Source: JBLHGU01 sp047615875
Lineage (GTDB): Bacteria; Pseudomonadota; Gammaproteobacteria; Arenicellales; CAJQKF01
Length of the DNA stretch: 19,578 bases
Reading direction: 5' to 3'
Assembly: GCA_047615875.1 (NCBI GenBank)
Contig: JBLHGU010000092.1
Coordinates: 1 to 19,578, forward strand
Shown here one piece after another: positions 16,264 to 19,578 of this stretch. The notes below the pieces were generated by a model. The model made no database searches. It was not told the DNA's origin and saw nothing but the letters and a program-made list of their open reading frames with translations. The number at the start of each line of letters is the position of its first letter. Positions within the stretch are counted from its first letter, which is position 1. The position numbers and the translations under genes were made by a program.

Positions 16264-17850
16264 ATGGTTGCCCATGATCGTATACAGAACGCATTTCAAC
16301 GTTTCTCCGCAACAATAAAAGGGTATGGCGGTGTGGCCCTAGAGATACGTAGTGATGCTCTCGTGGCGGAGTTTTCCCGAGCATCAGACGCGATCAGTAC
16401 ATCATTAAGTTTCCAGGCTGACAACCTGGAACATAACGAACAGCTAAGTGATAATCTGCAACCGGTCTTGCGTATTGGTATTGCGAGGGGTGAAGTCGTA
16501 GTCGCCAATAATACGGTAACCGGTGAGGGAATCGTTTTGGCCCAGCGTTTAGAACAATTGGCCGAACCAGGAGATATATGTATCCAAGGCGCGGTTCGCG
16601 ATACATTGCCAAAACGCCTACCCTTCGTATACCGGAATCTTGGCGAACAGAAAGTTAAGGGATTTGAGGAAACCGTCAAAGTTTATTCAGTGTCATTGCG
16701 CCCTGATAGCGAATTACCCCAATACGGGGCAGCAAGTTCGACTCCATTGGCGTCATCCAAACTGTCAGAAAAACCCTCTATTGCAGTACTACCTTTTATT
16801 AACAGAAGTGGTGACCCCGAGCAGGAATATTTTAGTGATGGAATAACGGAGGACATCATCACAGATTTATCCCGCTTTCGTATGATTTCTGTTATTGCTC
16901 GAAACTCTTCATTTTCGTATAAAAATCAATCGATCAAGGTAACTGACGCGGCCAGGGAATTAGGTGCCGACTATATTCTTGAAGGAGGTGTACGCAAGCC
17001 AGGAAATAGGATGAGGGTTACGGCTCAGCTAGTTGATGAGGCATCTGCTAAACATTTGTGGGCAGAGCGTTATGATCGTGGCTTTGACGATATATTTGAT
17101 GTGCAGGATGAACTCACTCGACAAATCGTGGCAATAATATCCAGCCAAATAGAAATTAATGGGCTAGAGCAAGCTAAACGAAAAGTTCCAAGCAATATGG
17201 ATTGTTATGATCATGTCTTAAAAGGTCGAGAGCTAGTGGATCGAAGAAGTCGCTCGGCTACAATAGCTGCCCGACAGCATTTCGAAAAAGCTATCGAACT
17301 CGATGCGGAGTATTCATACGCCTGGACCGAGCTTGCCGGCACCCATATGTACGATTGGAATGGTGCATGGTCAGCCGTACCCGAAGACTCATTGCGTCAG
17401 GCAACTACCTGCGCTGAAAGGGCAGTAAACCTGGGCAAAAATGATGGGCGAGCACTACTTAGGCTCGGTTTTATCCGTTTCTTCGACAAAGATTCAGAGT
17501 CTGCCTGGCGCTTATTGAATCGTGCGCTGGAGCTTAATCCAAACGATGCCAAAGCCTTATGCAGAATTGGTTTGTGCTTAACATTCACAGGTAAAATTGA
17601 TAAAGGTATTGATAGTCTAGAGCAATCATTGCAACTTGATCCTTTTGGAAACGCAGGTACAGAATGGTATCTAGGCATTGCCTACTTCATGGCCCTACGA
17701 CACACCGAAGCCATTAGCACACTAAAAGGCTGTCGAACCGGTCTAGCAGAGATACAGGCGTGGTTAGCAGCAACTTATGCTCACGCTGGTTTAATTGATA
17801 AAGCAAAACTGACCGCTGAAAATTACTTAAGTGCGCGCTCGAAGAAATGA
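16264..17850 (+). CDS. Cyclase-homology / FlgO-like / TPR protein, main body (frameshifted at both ends)
   Basis: The longest frame encodes 528 residues from ATG 16264. Residues ~1-145 are the rest of a class III cyclase homology domain ('GYGGVALEIRSDALVAEF', Asp31; 'RIGIARGEVVV'; 'LGEQKVKGFEETVKVYSV'). The N-x-x-x-R transition-state motif is changed to 'GIVLAQRLE', so Asn is missing and cyclase activity is doubtful. Residues ~169-300 are a FlgO/TolB-N-like domain ('KPSIAVLPFINRSGDPEQEY', 'GADYILEGGVRK'), followed by TPR repeats (~310-515). The first metal Asp and the usual C-terminal segment lie in other frames (16187-16263 and 17847-17975), so the annotated ATG is probably not the natural start. 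It is 291 bp past the GFA gene and the second cyclase-type gene in 6 kb. Confidence 0.85.
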   Translation: MVAHDRIQNAFQRFSATIKGYGGVALEIRSDALVAEFSRASDAISTSLSFQADNLEHNEQLSDNLQPVLRIGIARGEVVVANNTVTGEGIVLAQRLEQLAEPGDICIQGAVRDTLPKRLPFVYRNLGEQKVKGFEETVKVYSVSLRPDSELPQYGAASSTPLASSKLSEKPSIAVLPFINRSGDPEQEYFSDGITEDIITDLSRFRMISVIARNSSFSYKNQSIKVTDAARELGADYILEGGVRKPGNRMRVTAQLVDEASAKHLWAERYDRGFDDIFDVQDELTRQIVAIISSQIEINGLEQAKRKVPSNMDCYDHVLKGRELVDRRSRSATIAARQHFEKAIELDAEYSYAWTELAGTHMYDWNGAWSAVPEDSLRQATTCAERAVNLGKNDGRALLRLGFIRFFDKDSESAWRLLNRALELNPNDAKALCRIGLCLTFTGKIDKGIDSLEQSLQLDPFGNAGTEWYLGIAYFMALRHTEAISTLKGCRTGLAEIQAWLAATYAHAGLIDKAKLTAENYLSARSKK

Positions 17851-17975
17851 AAGACAACGATACAGAGCCACCTGCGAGTTGGATAGATTTTCTGTCCGAG
17901 CGCGGACCATTTATAAACCAGCAAGACATGGATTATTTTATAAGTGGACTACGTTTGGCTGGCATATCAAAATAA
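17847..17975 (+). pseudogene. 3' fragment of the cyclase-homology/FlgO/TPR gene, in a third frame
   Basis: From ATG 17847, overlapping the TGA stop of the main frame (ATGA), a 42-codon frame reads 'MKDNDTEPPASWIDFLSERG' and ends 'DMDYFISGLRLAGISK'. That ending resembles the C-terminus of intact members of this family ('...YF..GLR.AG.'). The same frame reads back as 'ALEEMKDND', so a -1 shift near 17830-17845 would fuse it to the TPR region. It could alternatively be translated separately by stop-start coupling. Confidence 0.65.
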
Positions 17976-18014
17976 GCGGTACTTCAGTCGATTAACAGAG
18001 AGCGGTAGAATTTG

Positions 18015-18035
18015 AGAGTCCAGTTTTGCGACTCT
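18015..18035 (+). terminator. Weak hairpin after the cyclase/TPR gene
   Basis: AGAGTC (18015-18020) and GACTCT (18030-18035) form a 6-bp stem with a 9-base loop and two following T. It lies 40 bp after the last stop codon. The rest of the 270-bp gap up to 18245 shows no gene or clear promoter. Confidence 0.3.
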
Positions 18036-18245
18036 TTAACCTGACTGACAATTCGAGATACCCTAGTGTAGTGCAAATTAGAAAAATAATTCCCTACGGT
18101 CTTCACAGCAAGGAGCGAGCCCTGATCTTCTCATTTTGTACCGCAGCCTCGCCCATATACTTGGCAGTATAACCAGCGTAGCATGTAACCTGACCTAGCG
18201 AGGTGTGATTGGCATAAGATCCCAATCGTAATTTCCAGACCCACC

Positions 18246-19578
18246 ATGGTCGCTGTGTTGGCTCTTGGCAGCGTATTGTTTGGCAACGTCGCACTGCAAC
18301 CTCTGCGAGCCGATACTTTCTCTGCAACACCTACAGCAGGTGATTCGCTGTTTGACCAGTTGTTTCTGGATCGTCATCACACCAAGCGGCGATACAATAT
18401 TCCCTTTCCGTTTTCCAACCTGGTAAAACATATCGAAACGAGACTGGGTGTTTCCAGTTATCTGCAACCACAATCCAGTATTTCTACTTTAGTTCCTCTA
18501 GGGCGGTGTATTTCCCGCTATCAAGGTGCGCCGGACTATTTCCGTCATCCGCGCATTATTTTAGCCGTGGACAAAGAACCCGGAACAACAACTATATTGC
18601 CCCGGCCGATACTCAAGGATCGTTTGTTTATTGGTTATCAATGGCTAACACAGAGCATGGAAGTCATCAGTTATAACGACACACGGTGGCGATTTGAGTT
18701 TCAGTGGATTAACGACTACAACGCACTCGGCAAGCCACGCGTCGAGTATACATCGAGGCGGCAATGTCTCAGTTGTCATCAGAATGGCGGACCCATATTT
18801 TCTCGCTCGCCGTGGAGTGAATTCGACAATAACAATGCGGTATTGGAGCGCATGGCAAATGCATTCTCCCTTTTTCAGAAGCACTGGTCGGATGTCTGTG
18901 GGTTGAAGGCGCGGGAGAACATGTCGCGTTGCCGGGCGGGACTTATTAGTGTTGTATTGCGTAATCGCCTGGCGCCCCGTGTTGCACTGGAGGATACACA
19001 GGGCTTTGTCGCCAATGAATATCATCCGGCTGCTCAAGCCTGGATGCTTGGTCAACAGCATCAGGCACTGGTGCTTGAAAACGCCGATATCGATAACCGG
19101 GATCCTCTAAAAGGGGACGAAACCCAGCATCTCGCTTCTGCTGAAGAATTAAAACAGCCCCAGCAAAAACGCATTACCTGGAGTAAAGATGATTTGGCCA
19201 GGATTATTCAAGGGCTGGGCAGTATGCTTGCCTGGGAAGATATTAAACGTATCGATAATCAGGTCTATCAATATGCTCGCACACACGCTGCCCGCAGCGA
19301 GGTCCGTGGAGAATGCCAGATCAGGGAAACACAGAATGCCCTGCCCGATATCACTACACTACCGTCGACAGATGTAGCGGTGCAATGTGAATTCAACGAC
19401 GGCTTTCTGGGTGACACCTGGCGATTGTCGGGAGACTTTCGGATCGACAATCGCCAGGTTGAGACATACGGTGGATTTGCCCGTCTGTTGTTAGGAAACA
19501 CCCGTAGTCTTCTCGGCTTGAACCATCGTGGTGGGATGCTTAGCCAAGTCGGAAGGCAATCGCGGATCGATCTTGATG
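18246..19578 (+). CDS. Predicted exported single-haem (CxxCH) protein, 3'-truncated
   Basis: The frame from ATG 18246 is open to the window edge (444 codons and counting). The N-terminus 'MVAVLALGSVLFGNVALQPL' followed by 'RA' looks like a Sec signal peptide with cleavage before Asp-Thr, placing it in the periplasm. 'RRQCLSCHQNGGPIFSR' contains one CxxCH haem c attachment motif (Cys174-His178). The rest ('WRFEFQWINDYNALGKPRVEY', 'LPRPILKDRLFIGYQ', 'ITWSKDDLARIIQGLG', further Cys residues) matches no family I can name. The frame is closed upstream by TAA at 18186 and no GTG or TTG occurs before ATG 18246, but there is no Shine-Dalgarno, so the start is moderate. It could be a cytochrome-like electron carrier or a larger redox enzyme; haem binding is inferred from the motif alone. 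Confidence 0.75.
   Translation, partial: MVAVLALGSVLFGNVALQPLRADTFSATPTAGDSLFDQLFLDRHHTKRRYNIPFPFSNLVKHIETRLGVSSYLQPQSSISTLVPLGRCISRYQGAPDYFRHPRIILAVDKEPGTTTILPRPILKDRLFIGYQWLTQSMEVISYNDTRWRFEFQWINDYNALGKPRVEYTSRRQCLSCHQNGGPIFSRSPWSEFDNNNAVLERMANAFSLFQKHWSDVCGLKARENMSRCRAGLISVVLRNRLAPRVALEDTQGFVANEYHPAAQAWMLGQQHQALVLENADIDNRDPLKGDETQHLASAEELKQPQQKRITWSKDDLARIIQGLGSMLAWEDIKRIDNQVYQYARTHAARSEVRGECQIRETQNALPDITTLPSTDVAVQCEFNDGFLGDTWRLSGDFRIDNRQVETYGGFARLLLGNTRSLLGLNHRGGMLSQVGRQSRIDLD

Noticed and set aside
18201..18219. TGTGA half-site resembling a CRP box upstream of the CxxCH gene
   Set aside because: The second half-site does not match TCACA, so it is not a credible CRP site.
18195..19061. 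Minus-strand open frames opposite the CxxCH gene
   Set aside because: They are antisense to a long plus-strand frame with a signal peptide and a haem motif, and their translations look random.
1..19578. Defence island, prophage or transposon
   Set aside because: No transposase, integrase, restriction enzyme, phage structural gene, terminal inverted repeats or CRISPR-like repeats were found.

Overview
The window looks like a chromosomal segment of a free-living Gram-negative bacterium, probably a gammaproteobacterium. The grounds are moderate GC, Sec-type signal peptides, a SYLF lipoprotein-like exported protein, a periplasmic CxxCH haem protein, GFA and FlgO/TPR families typical of Pseudomonadota, and E. 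coli-like promoters. The lineage is inferred from gene families only. The first and last genes run off the window edges. No tRNA, rRNA, CRISPR array, transposase or integrase was recognised.

Left part (1-4659): a truncated class II aldolase gene comes first. Convergent to it is a minus-strand pair: a small XRE-type regulator followed by a BicA-like SulP anion (bicarbonate-type) transporter. A 200-bp AT-rich divergent region carries repeated AATATxTCA-like elements and a palindrome. Beyond it, a second, different SulP transporter reads rightward. Its reading frame starts without any ATG, GTG or TTG at the expected position.

Middle (4660-11218): an MFS carrier has a clear sigma70-like promoter. 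It is followed by a three-gene cyanophycin cassette: an isoaspartyl dipeptidase (iadA-like), cyanophycinase (cphB, coupled by a GTGA overlap and a perfect Shine-Dalgarno sequence) and cyanophycin synthetase (cphA). Together these make the Asp-Arg storage polymer, cut it to beta-Asp-Arg dipeptides and split the dipeptides to free amino acids.

Right part (11219-19578): an exported SYLF-domain protein lies 23 bp ahead of a 1123-residue signalling protein (SAM domain, class III nucleotidyl cyclase domain, AAA-type ATPase, TPR-like C-terminus). A single-gene unit for a GFA/CENP-V-like zinc protein follows. Next is a second cyclase-homology/FlgO-like/TPR gene that appears split into three frames by two -1 shifts. 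The window ends inside a predicted exported protein with one CxxCH haem-binding motif and no family I recognise.

The most notable items are the complete cyanophycin cycle with a Glu-type isoaspartyl dipeptidase, the twice-shifted cyclase/TPR gene, the SulP gene with no canonical start, and the unassigned CxxCH protein.
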